Of a stretch of DNA of 64,000 nucleotides, positions 27,190-36,990 are shown one piece after another. Position 1 is the stretch's first letter. The number at the start of each line of letters is the position of its first letter. The notes beneath the pieces were generated by a model. The model worked only from the letters and a program-made list of their open reading frames with translations. It made no database searches and was not told the origin of the DNA. Both the position numbers and the translations under genes were made by a program. Source of the DNA: Planktotalea sp. (GTDB lineage Bacteria; Pseudomonadota; Alphaproteobacteria; Rhodobacterales; Rhodobacteraceae); the NCBI RefSeq assembly GCF_018607995.1, contig NZ_JABBAL010000003.1, forward strand, positions 39,145 to 103,144. The letters run 5' to 3'.

Positions 27190-28211
27190 ATGCAGGACAC
27201 GGCTCGGCTGGTTTTACCATTGTCTATTCTGACCGCACTGCTCGGTGGTGCGATTGCGGCGTTGATCCTTCGCCTTGATCGGGGAAGTCGTAGCGCGACG
27301 GTGTTATTCGCATTTTTATTCGCTTTGCTGAGTTTCAGTTCGCTCTTGGTCAGGTTGCGATTTGGTTATGGATTGGAACAGTTAGCCTTGATCCAGCGCA
27401 CGTTGCCTTTGCTTGTTGGGCGTTGCTTTATTTTGGGTTCGCAGCGTTTATGATGCCGAAAGAACGGTTCAGTCGCGTGGTGCTGCTGCACCTGAGCATT
27501 GCATCTATCGTGATTGCAATCGTGCTACTGTCGCCCAAACCGATCTATGCGCTCGATTGGGTGATAACGCTCAGCTATCTGTTCTATTTTGTCGCGCTTT
27601 GGCGTCGCGGGCCAGATTATTTGATCCACGCCTATTTCGATGTCTCGCAAAGGGTGTCCAACTAGATGCTGCGTGGCATGGTTTTGCTGTTAGAGATCTT
27701 GCTGGTTGATACAGTGATAGCGCTTGATTCCATGCTCAACGAGGGACGCAATGCGAAGACGCTGATCTCGCTCGCCTCGATCCCGTTTTTTATTGGATTG
27801 CTTGCCTTCATCTTTGTGCTGCCCTCAATGATGTCCGCGCCACGCGCGAAGAGTGAGGCGTTATTGCAGGGCGAGCGCGATGATAATGTGAAATTAGAGC
27901 AAGAGGTGCGAGAGCTGCTGATGTCGACGCAGCTGTATCTCGAGCCTGATCTGTCAGTGCAACGTTTGTCGCAACGTCTTCATGTGATGGTGCGTGCGCT
28001 GTCGGTTGCCATTAAACGAACGCAAGAAATAAATGTGTCGCAGTAGGTGAATTGGTTTCGGATGGAGCATGCAGCAGATCTTTTGCGCGGCACGGATGAA
28101 AGCGTGGCAAAGGTCATGGCGCAGTCAGGGTTTCTGACGCGGTCTAACTTTTACCTAGAATTTTAGAGGGTCTACGGGTGTTCCCCTGCGGCATACCGCA
28201 AGGGAAAATAG
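27190..28211 (+). pseudogene. AraC-family regulator with 7TM-like N-terminus, broken
   Basis: MQDTARLVLPLSILTALLGG begins a membrane-sensor domain with several hydrophobic helices. Near 27420 the frame shifts by one base, after which LYFGFAAFMMPKERF continues, then TAG at 27663–27665. The soluble part (LYLEPDLSVQRLSQRLHV) is an AraC HTH whose second helix follows a TAG at 28044–28046 (VNWFRMEHAADLL, AKVMAQSGFLTRSNF), with TAG again at 28164–28166 and a natural end RVYG to RKGK at 28211. One frameshift and three stops mean it is non-functional. Confidence 0.85.
28180..28206. repeat. Hairpin at the end of the AraC remnant
   Basis: TTCCCCTGCGG pairs with CCGCAAGGGAA around CATA with one wobble. 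It lies 22 nt past the dapA stop and inside the AraC 3' end. No U-tract follows on either strand, so it may be an RNA-end stabiliser for dapA rather than a classic terminator. Confidence 0.5.
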
Positions 28212-28227
28212 TGCTAAGCGTCCGTTG

Positions 28228-29100
28228 CTAGATCAAGCCAGCGTGGGCCATGCCTGCGTCGATCATTGTTTTGGTCTCACCCATAAGGCCAACCAAAGGT
28301 GAGCGCACTTCATCGCTGCACAGGTCCAACTTGGACATCGCATACTTTGCACCAACAAGGCCGGGCTCTGTGAAGATGGCCTTGTGAAGCGGCATCAATT
28401 GATCGGTAATTTCCAGCGCCTTGGCGAAATCACCTTTAAGCGTCGCCGCTTGCATTTGTGCGCAAAGCTTCGCCGCGACGTTTGCGGTGACCGAAATCAT
28501 GCCGAGACCACCATGGGCGTTATAGCCAAGCGCTGTTGCATCTTCACCGGAGAGTTGGATGAAATCCGTACCACATGTGAGACGCGTTAAGGGCACGCGT
28601 GCAAGATCGCCTGTTGCGTCTTTGACGCCAACAATGCGTTCTAGCTTGGCCAATTCGCCCATTGTCTCAGGCGTCATATCAACGACGGAACGGCCTGGAA
28701 TATTGTAAATGATGATCGGGATATTCGTGCTGTCGTGAATCGAGGTATAATGTGCGATCAAGCCGCGTTGCGTTGGCTTGTTATAATACGGCGTGACCAC
28801 AAGAACCGCATCGGCACCCGCTTTCTCGGCGCTTTGCGCAAGACGGATGGATTCGAGCGTGTTGTTGCTACCTGCACCCGCAATCACAGGCAGGCGACCG
28901 GCAGCGGCGCGCACAACTTCTTCGACGACTTTATCGTGCTCATCATGGGTTAGCGTCGGGCTTTCGCCGGTGGTGCCAACAGGAACAAGTCCGTGCGTGC
29001 CTTCACCAACATGCCATTCGACAAGTTTTTTCAGTGTATCCAAATCCAGCTCGCCGTTCTTGAACGGCGTAATCAATGCGACGTTTGAGCCTTTAAACAT
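28228..29100 (-). CDS. dapA: 4-hydroxy-tetrahydrodipicolinate synthase (290 aa)
   Basis: Condenses pyruvate with aspartate semialdehyde, the first committed step to diaminopimelate. Start [19 protein letters not shown] at 29100. The motifs [42 protein letters not shown] with the catalytic Tyr, [10 protein letters not shown], and VGVKDATGD with the Schiff-base Lys are all intact. An upstream in-frame extension is not homologous. GAGGAGCGTGTC precedes the ATG. Divergent from the lytic transglycosylase gene. Confidence 0.96.
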   Translation of the reverse strand: MFKGSNVALITPFKNGELDLDTLKKLVEWHVGEGTHGLVPVGTTGESPTLTHDEHDKVVEEVVRAAAGRLPVIAGAGSNNTLESIRLAQSAEKAGADAVLVVTPYYNKPTQRGLIAHYTSIHDSTNIPIIIYNIPGRSVVDMTPETMGELAKLERIVGVKDATGDLARVPLTRLTCGTDFIQLSGEDATALGYNAHGGLGMISVTANVAAKLCAQMQAATLKGDFAKALEITDQLMPLHKAIFTEPGLVGAKYAMSKLDLCSDEVRSPLVGLMGETKTMIDAGMAHAGLI

Positions 29101-29252
29101 GACACGCTCCTCTTCGTGTTGGCGGACGCAGGGTCCGGATGCAAAAAAACAGCCCAAGAGAACATGCACGTGTGCAATTATGAATTGCGGCCAGCGCTAC
29201 AGAGGCTAGGTTGTGCGGTGTCTATCCTTTGTCATTGAACGAATTGCAAGCC

Positions 29253-31184
29253 ATGATGCGTTTAGCCCTTTTGCTTTTTTTTACGCTGTGCGCTCCGATT
29301 TTTGCGCGCGCGGACGGTCATGTTCAACTCACCCGCGCCTATGAGGCGATGAAAGTGGGCGATTGGACAAGCGCACGCACGATTGCCAGTGGCGTAAGCC
29401 CCATCGCTTATGACTTGATCGAATGGCATCGTTTGCGCGGTGGCTTTGGCACGCCTGAAGAGGTGATGTTGTTTCTGGACCTCAACCCTGATTGGCCGGG
29501 TTTGGATTGGCTGCGTCGCAAAAGTGAACCTGTGATGCTGGACGCAAGCAATGCTGATATCTTACTGTTTTTTAAGGAAGATCTGCCCCAAACTGCCCAA
29601 GGTGCCTTGGCGCATGCGCGTGCTTTAGAGGCAAGTGGTAATTCGGGTAGTGCGGACGCGGGCATTGTTCTTGCGTGGCGCAGTATGGCGATTGGGCCGC
29701 AAATCTACGCGCAGATGTTGAAAGAGCACGGCGATTTGCTGGCGGAACACCACATCGCACGCCTTGATATGCTGCTGTGGAAGGATTGGAAAAGTGACAC
29801 GGATCGGATGTTGTCTCTGGTGCCTGAGGGCTATCAAAAGCTCGCGAAAGCGCGTCAAGGTTTGCGCGCGCGGGTGAAGGGAACGGATGCTTTGGTCGCC
29901 TCTGTTCCTGCAAACTTGCAAAACGATCCTGGTCTTTCGTTCGAGCGTTTCGTTTGGCGTTCGCGCAAAGGCCGCCAAGAAGATGCGATAAAGCTGGCTT
30001 TGGCATCAAGCAAAAGTGCGAAAACCTTGGGTGAGCCTGAGCAATGGGCGAATAGACGCCGATTTTTGTCGCGTCAGTTGATGCGCAATAAAGATTACAA
30101 AGAAGCCTATGCCTTGGCGAGCCAACATCATCTATTTGAAGGCTCGTCCTTCGCAGATCTCGAATGGCTAAGCGGCTACATCTCTCTGCGGTTTCTGAAT
30201 GATCCTGCGAAAGCGTTGACGCATTTGCAAGCGCATCAAGGTGCTGTAGTCACCCCGATTTCGCGGGGCCGTGCTGGCTATTGGGTTGGTCGCGCGCAAG
30301 AGGCTTTGGGCAATGCGAAAGCTGCAAAAGCATCTTATTTGGATGGAGCAAAATACCAGTCGAGCTTTTATGGATTGCTTGCGGCTGAGCGCGCGGGAGT
30401 TGGTTTTGACAAAAGCCTTGGCGGACAAGCGTCCTTGCCAGATTGGCGCAGCGCGAGCTTTTTGGGATCGACAGTGTTCCAAGCGGCAGTTCTTGCGTTG
30501 CAAGCGGGTGAGTTAACGGTGTCGGAGCGGTTCTTCACCCATCTCACTGAAAGCCTGAGCCCGCTTGAAGCTGCACAGCTTGGTCAGGTTGCGATTGATC
30601 TCAATGAACCGCATATAGCTGTTATGATTGGCAAACGCGCGGCGAGCGGCGGTGTGACAATCCCTGCACCGTATTATGCTGTTCATGATCTTGCGAAGTC
30701 GACGCATCCAATTGCGACGGAATTTGCGCTCGCCATTGCGCGCCGTGAAAGCGAGTTTGATCCAGTCGTCGTCTCTGGTGCAGGCGCGCGAGGGTTGATG
30801 CAAGTGATGCCTGCGACAGCCCAAAACGTCGCAAGCGAACTTGGCATCGATTATGCAAAAGAAAAGCTTACAAGCGATTGGCGCTATAATGCGCAGCTTG
30901 GAACGGCTTATCTGGCGCGTTTGTATAAGCAATTTGGCAGCAACCCTGTGATGATTTCTGCCGGATACAATGCGGGCCCTGGTCGGCCAGTGCGGTGGAT
31001 GGAACTTTACGGCGATCCTCGTAAGGGCGAGATTGAGATCGTTGATTGGATTGAACACATTCCTTTCCGCGAAACGCGCAACTACGCGATGCGGGTGACG
31101 GAAAGTCTGCCAATCTATCGTGCGCGTTTGGGGCAGGACCCATTGCCAAAGCCGTTCTCTAAAGAACTCGTTCAGATGCGTTAG
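29253..31184 (+). CDS. slt: Soluble lytic murein transglycosylase (Slt-type, 643 aa)
   Basis: Cleaves peptidoglycan glycan strands in the periplasm. Signal peptide MRLALLLFFTLCAPIFARAD; ATG at 29253 or 29256. A long alpha-superhelical U-domain of TPR-like repeats precedes the C-terminal goose-lysozyme-like domain. There the catalytic Glu lies in ARRESEFDP, with GARGLMQVMPATA, GTAYLARLYKQFG and SAGYNAGPGRPVRWM. Length is standard for Slt70. Divergent from dapA with about 150 nt between. A TTG-rich 5' extension has no support. Confidence 0.93.
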   Translation: MMRLALLLFFTLCAPIFARADGHVQLTRAYEAMKVGDWTSARTIASGVSPIAYDLIEWHRLRGGFGTPEEVMLFLDLNPDWPGLDWLRRKSEPVMLDASNADILLFFKEDLPQTAQGALAHARALEASGNSGSADAGIVLAWRSMAIGPQIYAQMLKEHGDLLAEHHIARLDMLLWKDWKSDTDRMLSLVPEGYQKLAKARQGLRARVKGTDALVASVPANLQNDPGLSFERFVWRSRKGRQEDAIKLALASSKSAKTLGEPEQWANRRRFLSRQLMRNKDYKEAYALASQHHLFEGSSFADLEWLSGYISLRFLNDPAKALTHLQAHQGAVVTPISRGRAGYWVGRAQEALGNAKAAKASYLDGAKYQSSFYGLLAAERAGVGFDKSLGGQASLPDWRSASFLGSTVFQAAVLALQAGELTVSERFFTHLTESLSPLEAAQLGQVAIDLNEPHIAVMIGKRAASGGVTIPAPYYAVHDLAKSTHPIATEFALAIARRESEFDPVVVSGAGARGLMQVMPATAQNVASELGIDYAKEKLTSDWRYNAQLGTAYLARLYKQFGSNPVMISAGYNAGPGRPVRWMELYGDPRKGEIEIVDWIEHIPFRETRNYAMRVTESLPIYRARLGQDPLPKPFSKELVQMR

Positions 31185-31329
31185 CTCAGCGTTGAGCTCG
31201 TCGAACGCTTCAACTCGCTCTTGGAATATGCGATGCTTGATGAAGGTTTTTTGTAATTATTGTCACGTCAGAGTTACAACCTGAGGATTTAGGTGCTTTT
31301 GCAGTGGTTCTTCGATCAAGGCATATTAG

Positions 31330-32124
31330 TTGACGTTTAAGAGTTTATCGCTGGTGGGTATTGTGACGTTATTGACTTCGATTTGGACGCGCCTTGCGTT
31401 GCTTTTGGCGCTTGCGGCGCTCGTTCCCGGTTGTGCGCAGCCGGGGCCGGGGCAAATTGAGGGCAACGTTTTTGATCCTTACGAAGCGAATAACAGGCAA
31501 ACGCATGAGTTAAACCATGCTTTGGACAAGGCGATGGCTCGGCCCGTTGGAGTCGGCTACACCAAGATCATCCCTGATGATCTTGAAGACGGTATTGGCA
31601 ACTTCGCCTCTAACCTGAGCTTGCCAAGCACAATTGTGAACAACCTATTGCAGGGCAATGTGGAAGGCGCGTTCCGCAATTCTATGCGCTTTGTTTTTAA
31701 CTCGACCCTTGGGTTTGGAGGTTTGTTCGATGTTGCTGGAGATTTTGATCTCAATGAGATTGGCGGCGACTTTGGTCAAACACTATATGTTTGGGGTGTG
31801 CCAGAAGGCGCATATATCGAACTACCGATTGTTGGCCCGTCCACGGAGCGAGCCGCACTCGGTAAGGCTGTTGATCTCTTCACCAATCCTTTGAGCTATG
31901 TTTTGCCGAACCCGGATAAATACATTGGTACTGCGGCAGGAGTCGCGTCAAAGGTGGGGGATCGCGGGCGCTACGCCGAGACGCTCGATTCTATACTTTA
32001 CAACAGTGCGGACAGCTACAGCCAAGCGCGCAGCATTTTTATGCAGAACCGTCGGTTCCAGTTGGGCGATGGCGACGCTGCAGAAGAGATCAACCCGTTT
32101 GATCTGAATACAGAAGGGTTCTGA
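31330..32124 (+). CDS. mlaA: MlaA/VacJ-type outer-membrane lipoprotein (264 aa)
   Basis: Removes misplaced phospholipids from the outer leaflet of the outer membrane. There is no ATG near the 5' end: TTG at 31330 (AAGG eight bases upstream) or GTG at 31363 are candidates. The lipoprotein signal ends LALAALVPGC with the lipid Cys, and the mature part has NVFDPYEANNRQTHELNHALD, FASNLSLPSTIVNNLLQG, RFVFNSTLGFGGLFDVA and GDFGQTLYVWGVPEGAYIELP, all VacJ motifs. The mlaC-like gene follows after 2 nt. The mlaFEDB transporter is not in the window. Confidence 0.92.
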   Translation: MTFKSLSLVGIVTLLTSIWTRLALLLALAALVPGCAQPGPGQIEGNVFDPYEANNRQTHELNHALDKAMARPVGVGYTKIIPDDLEDGIGNFASNLSLPSTIVNNLLQGNVEGAFRNSMRFVFNSTLGFGGLFDVAGDFDLNEIGGDFGQTLYVWGVPEGAYIELPIVGPSTERAALGKAVDLFTNPLSYVLPNPDKYIGTAAGVASKVGDRGRYAETLDSILYNSADSYSQARSIFMQNRRFQLGDGDAAEEINPFDLNTEGF

Positions 32125-32126
32125 GC

Positions 32127-32732
32127 ATGACACAAGTTTCACGACGCAAGGCCACAGGCCTTATCGGAGCAGCGCTCGCCACGTTTACAGTCGCGCCAAC
32201 ACAAGCCGCGGCTCTGGACACGGTAAGCGCGAAGAAATTGGTCGATGCTCTTGTTGGCGAGATCAATCGCGTCATTGCATCGGGAAAATCTGAGCAAGCG
32301 ATGTACAAAGATTTCAAACGCATCTTCGCGAAATACGGTGATACGTCTTATATCGCGGCTTATGCGATGGGCAATGATGGTCGCCGTGCTAGCGGTGCGC
32401 AGAAAAAGAAATTCTCGGCCGAGTTCCAGACCTATATTTCGCGCAAATACGGCGCGCGCTTCCGTGAGTTTATTGGCGGACGCTTGGAAGCTAAAAGCGT
32501 GCGTCCTGTGAAAAGCTGGTTCGAGGTGACAACGACTGCGTTTCTACGTGACGAAGCGCCATTCACTGTGACTTTCCTCGTGTCCAATCGCACGGGACGC
32601 GACAAGTTCTTCAATATGTTCATTGAGGGCATCAACCTGCTACTCACTGAGCGCACGGAAATCGGTGCGATGATCGATCGTCGCGGCGGTAATCTTGATA
32701 AAATGATCGCTGATCTACGGACAGCTAAGTAA
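32127..32732 (+). CDS. mlaC: MlaC-type phospholipid-binding periplasmic protein (201 aa)
   Basis: Periplasmic phospholipid carrier between MlaA and the inner-membrane MlaFEDB pump. The N-terminus MTQVSRRKATGLIGAALATF has twin arginines and a hydrophobic stretch, so Tat export is possible. The Tol2/MlaC core reads FKRIFAKYGDTSYIAAYAMG, FQTYISRKYGARFREFIGG and FFNMFIEGINLLLTERTEIGAMI. Two bases separate it from mlaA, so they are co-translated. Family assignment is firm and fits the neighbour. Confidence 0.9.
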   Translation: MTQVSRRKATGLIGAALATFTVAPTQAAALDTVSAKKLVDALVGEINRVIASGKSEQAMYKDFKRIFAKYGDTSYIAAYAMGNDGRRASGAQKKKFSAEFQTYISRKYGARFREFIGGRLEAKSVRPVKSWFEVTTTAFLRDEAPFTVTFLVSNRTGRDKFFNMFIEGINLLLTERTEIGAMIDRRGGNLDKMIADLRTAK

Positions 32733-32749
32733 GCTTCGGCTATAGCTCT

Positions 32750-34948
32750 TTATCTGTCGATGATGATCTCTTTACGCTGCCTGCGAGGCGTAACTGGTCC
32801 GTGGCTGCCGCCCAAGCTTCTGAGGACGCGTTGTAAAACCGTATCGGCGACGCCATCTGTCGGGATCGGTTCGAATTCACCATTGCGTCGTTGTTGTTGA
32901 GGTTGCTGACGCACAGGCGTAGGGGCGATCATTGGCAGTGGTTTTGACGGCAAGCCTTCGTGTACACGGACCATAACCTCGCGCCAGATTTCAGCGGGAA
33001 GGCCGCCGCCTGTCACGCCCGTGAGCGGCGTGTTGTCGTCATAGCCCATCCACACCCCTGCAACGTAATCCGCAGTAAAGCCGATGAACCAAGCATCGCG
33101 CGCGGCTTGTGTCGTGCCAGTCTTGCCCGCTGCTTCGCGATCAGGAAGGGCGGCGCGACGACCCGTGCCTTGGCTCACCACACGTTCCATCATGTAGATC
33201 AGTTTTCCTGCCGCCTCATCACGGATCACGCGGTTGCGTATTCCACCTCCGCTTCCCATCAAAGGTTCGCTATCACCGAGCAAGCTCAACTCGACGAGAC
33301 CGTAAGGAGCAACAGACGATCCACCATTTAGAATGCCGGCGTAAGCGCCTGTCATCTCGATCAAAGTGCTTTCTGACGCACCAAGCGCAAGTGCGGGGCC
33401 TGCTGCAAGATCATTATCAATGCCAAAATCGCTAGCAACTTTGCGCACGTTTTCTCGCCCCACAAGTTCTAACAACTTTACAGCAGGAATGTTGAGCGAA
33501 TCTTTCAGAGCATCGGTCAAAGTCACCGCGCCTTTGAATTCCTTTGTGTAATTTTTCGGAATCCAAGGGCCGGAGCCGGGGATGTTGATCGTCAAAGGCG
33601 CATCAATGATTATTTCATTCGGGCTATGGCCCAGTTCTAGCGCAGTTGCATAGACGAATGGTTTAAAAGCCGATCCCGTTTGACGCATTGCGTGCGTTGC
33701 ACGGTTGAAACCTCCAGAAACCTTGGTGTTGCGTCCGCCGACCATCGCGCGCACGGCGCCATCTGCGCTCATAACAACAATTGCCGCTTGGGCTTTGCTT
33801 CCTTCACGTACTTTATTGTCGAAGATGTGTGTCAACGCCTCTTCGGCACCCGCTTGCAGGCGGCGATCCAGCGTTGTTTTGATAATCACGTCTTCTGTGG
33901 TGTCGCGGGTAAAGAATTCTGGTCCGCTATCCATGACCCAGTCTGCAAAGGCGCCACCTGCTTTGGCTTGGGCCGCTTCAGAAAGCTGTGCAGGCGCAAT
34001 GCGTGCGATGTCTGAATCTTTCTGACTAAGGTATCCCTGATCAGCCATAAGCCCGATTATGACGGAGGCGCGCTCTTGCGAGCGTTGTAGATTATTCGTG
34101 GGGGCATAGCGTGTTGGTGCCTTCAATAGACCTGCGAGCATTGCTGCCTCTGCCGCATTGATATCCGCGCCTGATTTGCCGAAGTAACGTTTGCTCGCAG
34201 CTTCAAACCCACGTGCGCCAGCGCCAAGGAAAGCACGGTTCATGTAGATGTTGAGGATGTCGTCCTTGGTGTATTTGACCTCCATCGCCATTGCGAACAG
34301 TGCTTCTTTGGCTTTGCGCCACATGGTCGTGCGTCGGCAATCGGCCTCGTATTCTTTTTCGCTTTTCCATGTTTTGTTGTCATAGGGCACTCCGAGGCAC
34401 AGTAGCTTCGCGGTCTGTTGGGTGATTGTTGAACCACCATGACCAGACAAAGGTCCGCGCCCTTCACGAAGATTAATGCGCACTGCGCTCGCGATGCCGC
34501 GGGGACTAACGCCAAGATGCCAATAGAAGCGTTTGTCTTCCGTCGCGATGATCGCGTTCGTGAGATGCGGGGAGGCGGTGTCAGTGGTGATAGCACCGCC
34601 AAATTGATCGCCGCGCCAGGCGAAGACCTCGCCATTGCGGTCCATCAAAGTAACGGAGCCGCGCGCGCGACCGTCAAGAAGATCATTCGCTTCGGGAAGT
34701 TGTAGGACGAAATAAGTGATCGCAAGGCCGAGAATGACAGCGGTGACAAACCCAATACGCCAAGTGAAGCCCCAGATAAGCCGAACGATCCAGCGAAACA
34801 GCGTGACTATCCAGCCAATTGGGCCGCGCATTGGCTTGCGTGCCGCGCGTTTCTTGCGTGGTTTTACTACTTTTTTCTTCGCAGGTTTTGCTCTGCCATA
34901 TCGCCTTTCAGCGACAAGCGGAGATTTCCCGCGTTTCTTTTGAACCAT
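32750..34948 (-). CDS. mrcA: Class A penicillin-binding protein, PBP1A-type (732 aa)
   Basis: Bifunctional peptidoglycan glycosyltransferase/transpeptidase. A very basic cytoplasmic tail (1–45) and one TM helix (about 60–83) precede the GT51 domain (IIATEDKRFYWHLGVSPRG, GHGGSTITQQTAKLL with the catalytic Glu in ATEDKRF). The transpeptidase has SxxK in TGSAFKPF, SxN in DSLN and KTG in GKTGTTQAARD. The C-terminus is proline/glutamine-rich (PTPVRQQPQQQRR). Length is normal for alphaproteobacterial PBP1A; the exact subtype is inferred. Convergent with mlaC and divergent from glnK. Confidence 0.92.
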   Translation of the reverse strand: MVQKKRGKSPLVAERRYGRAKPAKKKVVKPRKKRAARKPMRGPIGWIVTLFRWIVRLIWGFTWRIGFVTAVILGLAITYFVLQLPEANDLLDGRARGSVTLMDRNGEVFAWRGDQFGGAITTDTASPHLTNAIIATEDKRFYWHLGVSPRGIASAVRINLREGRGPLSGHGGSTITQQTAKLLCLGVPYDNKTWKSEKEYEADCRRTTMWRKAKEALFAMAMEVKYTKDDILNIYMNRAFLGAGARGFEAASKRYFGKSGADINAAEAAMLAGLLKAPTRYAPTNNLQRSQERASVIIGLMADQGYLSQKDSDIARIAPAQLSEAAQAKAGGAFADWVMDSGPEFFTRDTTEDVIIKTTLDRRLQAGAEEALTHIFDNKVREGSKAQAAIVVMSADGAVRAMVGGRNTKVSGGFNRATHAMRQTGSAFKPFVYATALELGHSPNEIIIDAPLTINIPGSGPWIPKNYTKEFKGAVTLTDALKDSLNIPAVKLLELVGRENVRKVASDFGIDNDLAAGPALALGASESTLIEMTGAYAGILNGGSSVAPYGLVELSLLGDSEPLMGSGGGIRNRVIRDEAAGKLIYMMERVVSQGTGRRAALPDREAAGKTGTTQAARDAWFIGFTADYVAGVWMGYDDNTPLTGVTGGGLPAEIWREVMVRVHEGLPSKPLPMIAPTPVRQQPQQQRRNGEFEPIPTDGVADTVLQRVLRSLGGSHGPVTPRRQRKEIIIDR

Positions 34949-35153
34949 TTAATGAACCTGCTCGGATCTCTTCGTTCCGATGATACCGTGTCGCGCCGAA
35001 GATGTTGAGCATAGATTTGCAAAACATATTTGATTAAAAAATAGGCAAATAAATATTTAAGACTAATTTTTAGGCTTTTTACCTCAAAAACTCTTCTAAT
35101 GCTGGGCGACTTTCTTCCAACTCATCCTCATGCGCGTTCTGCTGTAGGCGGAT

Positions 35154-35173
35154 CCGAGGGATTCGACCCTCGC
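35154..35173 (+). promoter_or_regulatory. Hairpin in the glnK leader
   Basis: CGAGGG-ATTCGA-CCCTCG is a perfect 6-bp stem just 20 nt before the GTG start. It resembles a tRNA T-arm, but the loop is six bases and no other tRNA part is present. It could be a regulator-binding inverted repeat or a 5' mRNA structure. Confidence 0.45.
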
Positions 35174-35192
35174 ACTTACGAAAGGTTTTCAA

Positions 35193-35531
35193 GTGAAACT
35201 CATCATAGCAACAATCAAACCATTCAAGCTGGAGGACGTCCGTGAAGCGCTCACAGATATTGGCGTGCGCGGCATGATGGTGACAGAAATAAAAGGCTTC
35301 GGCGCGCAATCCGGGCATACAGAGATTTACCGCGGTGCGGAATATGCCGTGAACTTTGTGCCAAAAGTTAAGCTGGAAATCGTCATTGGTGCCGACATGG
35401 CCGACCAAGTGGTTGAGACGATCACAAATACAGCGCGTACTGGCAAAATCGGCGATGGCAAAATTTTCGTGCTCGACGTGGCACAGGCCGTGCGCGTGCG
35501 CACAGGCGAAACAAATAACGACGCGATCTAA
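35193..35531 (+). CDS. glnK: Nitrogen regulatory protein PII (GlnK type, 112 aa)
   Basis: Trimeric sensor of 2-oxoglutarate and ATP/ADP. GTG start at 35193 with AAAGG upstream. The T-loop is GHTEIYRGAEYAVNFVPK with Tyr51 as the uridylylation site. The B-loop TGKIGDGKIFV and C-loop VRTGE are intact. It lies 24 nt upstream of amtB, the classic glnK–amtB pair, in which GlnK docks on AmtB and blocks ammonium entry when nitrogen is plentiful. No clear sigma-54 site was seen in the 244-nt gap upstream. Confidence 0.95.
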   Translation: MKLIIATIKPFKLEDVREALTDIGVRGMMVTEIKGFGAQSGHTEIYRGAEYAVNFVPKVKLEIVIGADMADQVVETITNTARTGKIGDGKIFVLDVAQAVRVRTGETNNDAI

Positions 35532-35555
35532 GCGCGCATTTTGAAGGATACGGAT

Positions 35556-36878
35556 ATGAAAAAGACGACACTTTTGAGTGCAACCGCGCTGTTAGTGATG
35601 CTCCCGAGTTTGGGGCTTTCACAAGAGGCGGATACAACGCCGACAAATGCTGAGATCGGCTTTATCTTCACGACATTTATGTTCCTTGTTGCGGGCTTTC
35701 TGGTCTTCTTCATGGCCGCTGGTTTTGCGATGCTCGAGGCGGGTCTTGTGCGCGGTAAAAACGTGACGATGCAATTGACAAAGAACATGGGTCTCTTCTC
35801 GCTTGCGACGATTGTTTACTATTTCATCGGCTACAATTTGATGTACCCGGGCGATGGTTGGTCGATCACTGGCGTGCTTGGTGCGTTTTCACCAACGGCG
35901 TTGGAACCAGTTGGTTTGGAGGGTACAGAGCCTGATCTGACTTATGCTTCTGTCGGTTCCGACTTCTTCTTTCAGTTGATGTTCTGCGCGGCGACAGCGT
36001 CGATAGTGTCGGGTGCATTGGCGGAGCGTATAAAACTTTGGCCTTTCCTCGTGTTCACGATAGTCCTTGTTGGCCTTATCTACCCAATCCAGGCAAGCTG
36101 GAAATGGGGCGGTGGTTTCCTTGATGGCATGGGTTTCCAGGACTTCGCGGGTTCCACGGTTGTACATTCTGTTGGTGGCTGGGCAGCCCTTGCTGGCGCG
36201 CTTATCCTTGGTCCACGTATCGGCAAATACAAAGATGGCCGTACTGTTCCAATGCCAGGTTCCAACCTGACACTTGCAACGCTTGGTACGTTCATCCTGT
36301 GGCTAGGTTGGTTCGGCTTTAACGGTGGCTCCCAGCTTTATATGGACAGCGCTGCGAACATTGCTGACATCTCCCGCATCTTCTCCAACACAAACGCAGC
36401 TGCGGCTGGTGGTGCAATCACTGCGATGATCCTGACACAGCTTCTCTATAAGAAGCCTGACCTGACGATGGTTCTGAACGGCGCACTTGCGGGCCTTGTG
36501 TCCATCACGGCTGAGCCTTTGACACCTTCCCTTGGTGTAGCAACCCTTATCGGTGCTGTGGGTGGTGTGATTGTTGTCTTCGCGGTTCCATTCCTTGACA
36601 AGCTGAAGATCGACGATGTTGTTGGTGCGATCCCTGTCCACCTGTTCGCAGGCATCTGGGGCACAATTGCGGTAGTGTTCACGAACGATGCAGCCTCCCT
36701 TGGTGTTCAACTTTACTCCATCCTCGTGGTCGGCATCTTTACCTTTGTTGTATCTGGTGTGGTTTGGTTCATCCTGAAGGCGACAGTCGGCATCCGTGTC
36801 AGCGCAGAAGCCGAGATCACTGGTCTCGACATGAGCGAGCTGGGCATGGAAGCCTATCCTGAATTCTCGAAAGGTTAA
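35556..36878 (+). CDS. amtB: Ammonium transporter AmtB (440 aa)
   Basis: Inner-membrane ammonium channel. ATG at 35556 with GAAGGA upstream; residues 1–22 (MKKTTLLSATALLVMLPSLG) form a cleaved signal peptide. Eleven helices follow. The family signatures are GFAMLEAGLVRGKN, DFAGSTVVHSVGGWAALAGA with the pore His (first of the twin-His pair), and VGAIPVHLFAGIWGTIAV with the second pore His. FNGGS and NTNAAAAGGAI are also AmtB-specific. The C-terminal tail (EAEITGLDMSELGMEAYPEF) is the GlnK-docking segment. A terminator follows. Confidence 0.95.
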   Translation: MKKTTLLSATALLVMLPSLGLSQEADTTPTNAEIGFIFTTFMFLVAGFLVFFMAAGFAMLEAGLVRGKNVTMQLTKNMGLFSLATIVYYFIGYNLMYPGDGWSITGVLGAFSPTALEPVGLEGTEPDLTYASVGSDFFFQLMFCAATASIVSGALAERIKLWPFLVFTIVLVGLIYPIQASWKWGGGFLDGMGFQDFAGSTVVHSVGGWAALAGALILGPRIGKYKDGRTVPMPGSNLTLATLGTFILWLGWFGFNGGSQLYMDSAANIADISRIFSNTNAAAAGGAITAMILTQLLYKKPDLTMVLNGALAGLVSITAEPLTPSLGVATLIGAVGGVIVVFAVPFLDKLKIDDVVGAIPVHLFAGIWGTIAVVFTNDAASLGVQLYSILVVGIFTFVVSGVVWFILKATVGIRVSAEAEITGLDMSELGMEAYPEFSKG

Positions 36879-36898
36879 CTTCCCTAATTTTTAAGACC

Positions 36899-36930
36899 TT
36901 AGCCCGAGCAGAAATGCTTGGGTTATTTTG
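36899..36930 (+). terminator. Terminator of glnK–amtB
   Basis: AGCCCGAGCA pairs with TGCTTGGGTT (two G·U) around GAAA, followed by ATTTTG. It lies 21 nt past the amtB stop. Confidence 0.65.
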
Positions 36931-36990
36931 TTGGTTAACGCCGTTTTGAGACGTGGCAGAATCGCCGACTTCTATGCTATTAGTAGCGGT

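Noticed and set aside
2757..28166. Amber (TAG) codons as recoded sense codons
   Set aside because: Intact genes in the window end naturally in TAG (the VOC protein, the NsrR-like regulator, the Slt transglycosylase, ubiE), and the affected genes also carry deletions or frameshifts.
35150..35176. tRNA T-arm-like element
   Set aside because: The loop has six rather than seven bases, and no acceptor, D or anticodon arm is present around it.
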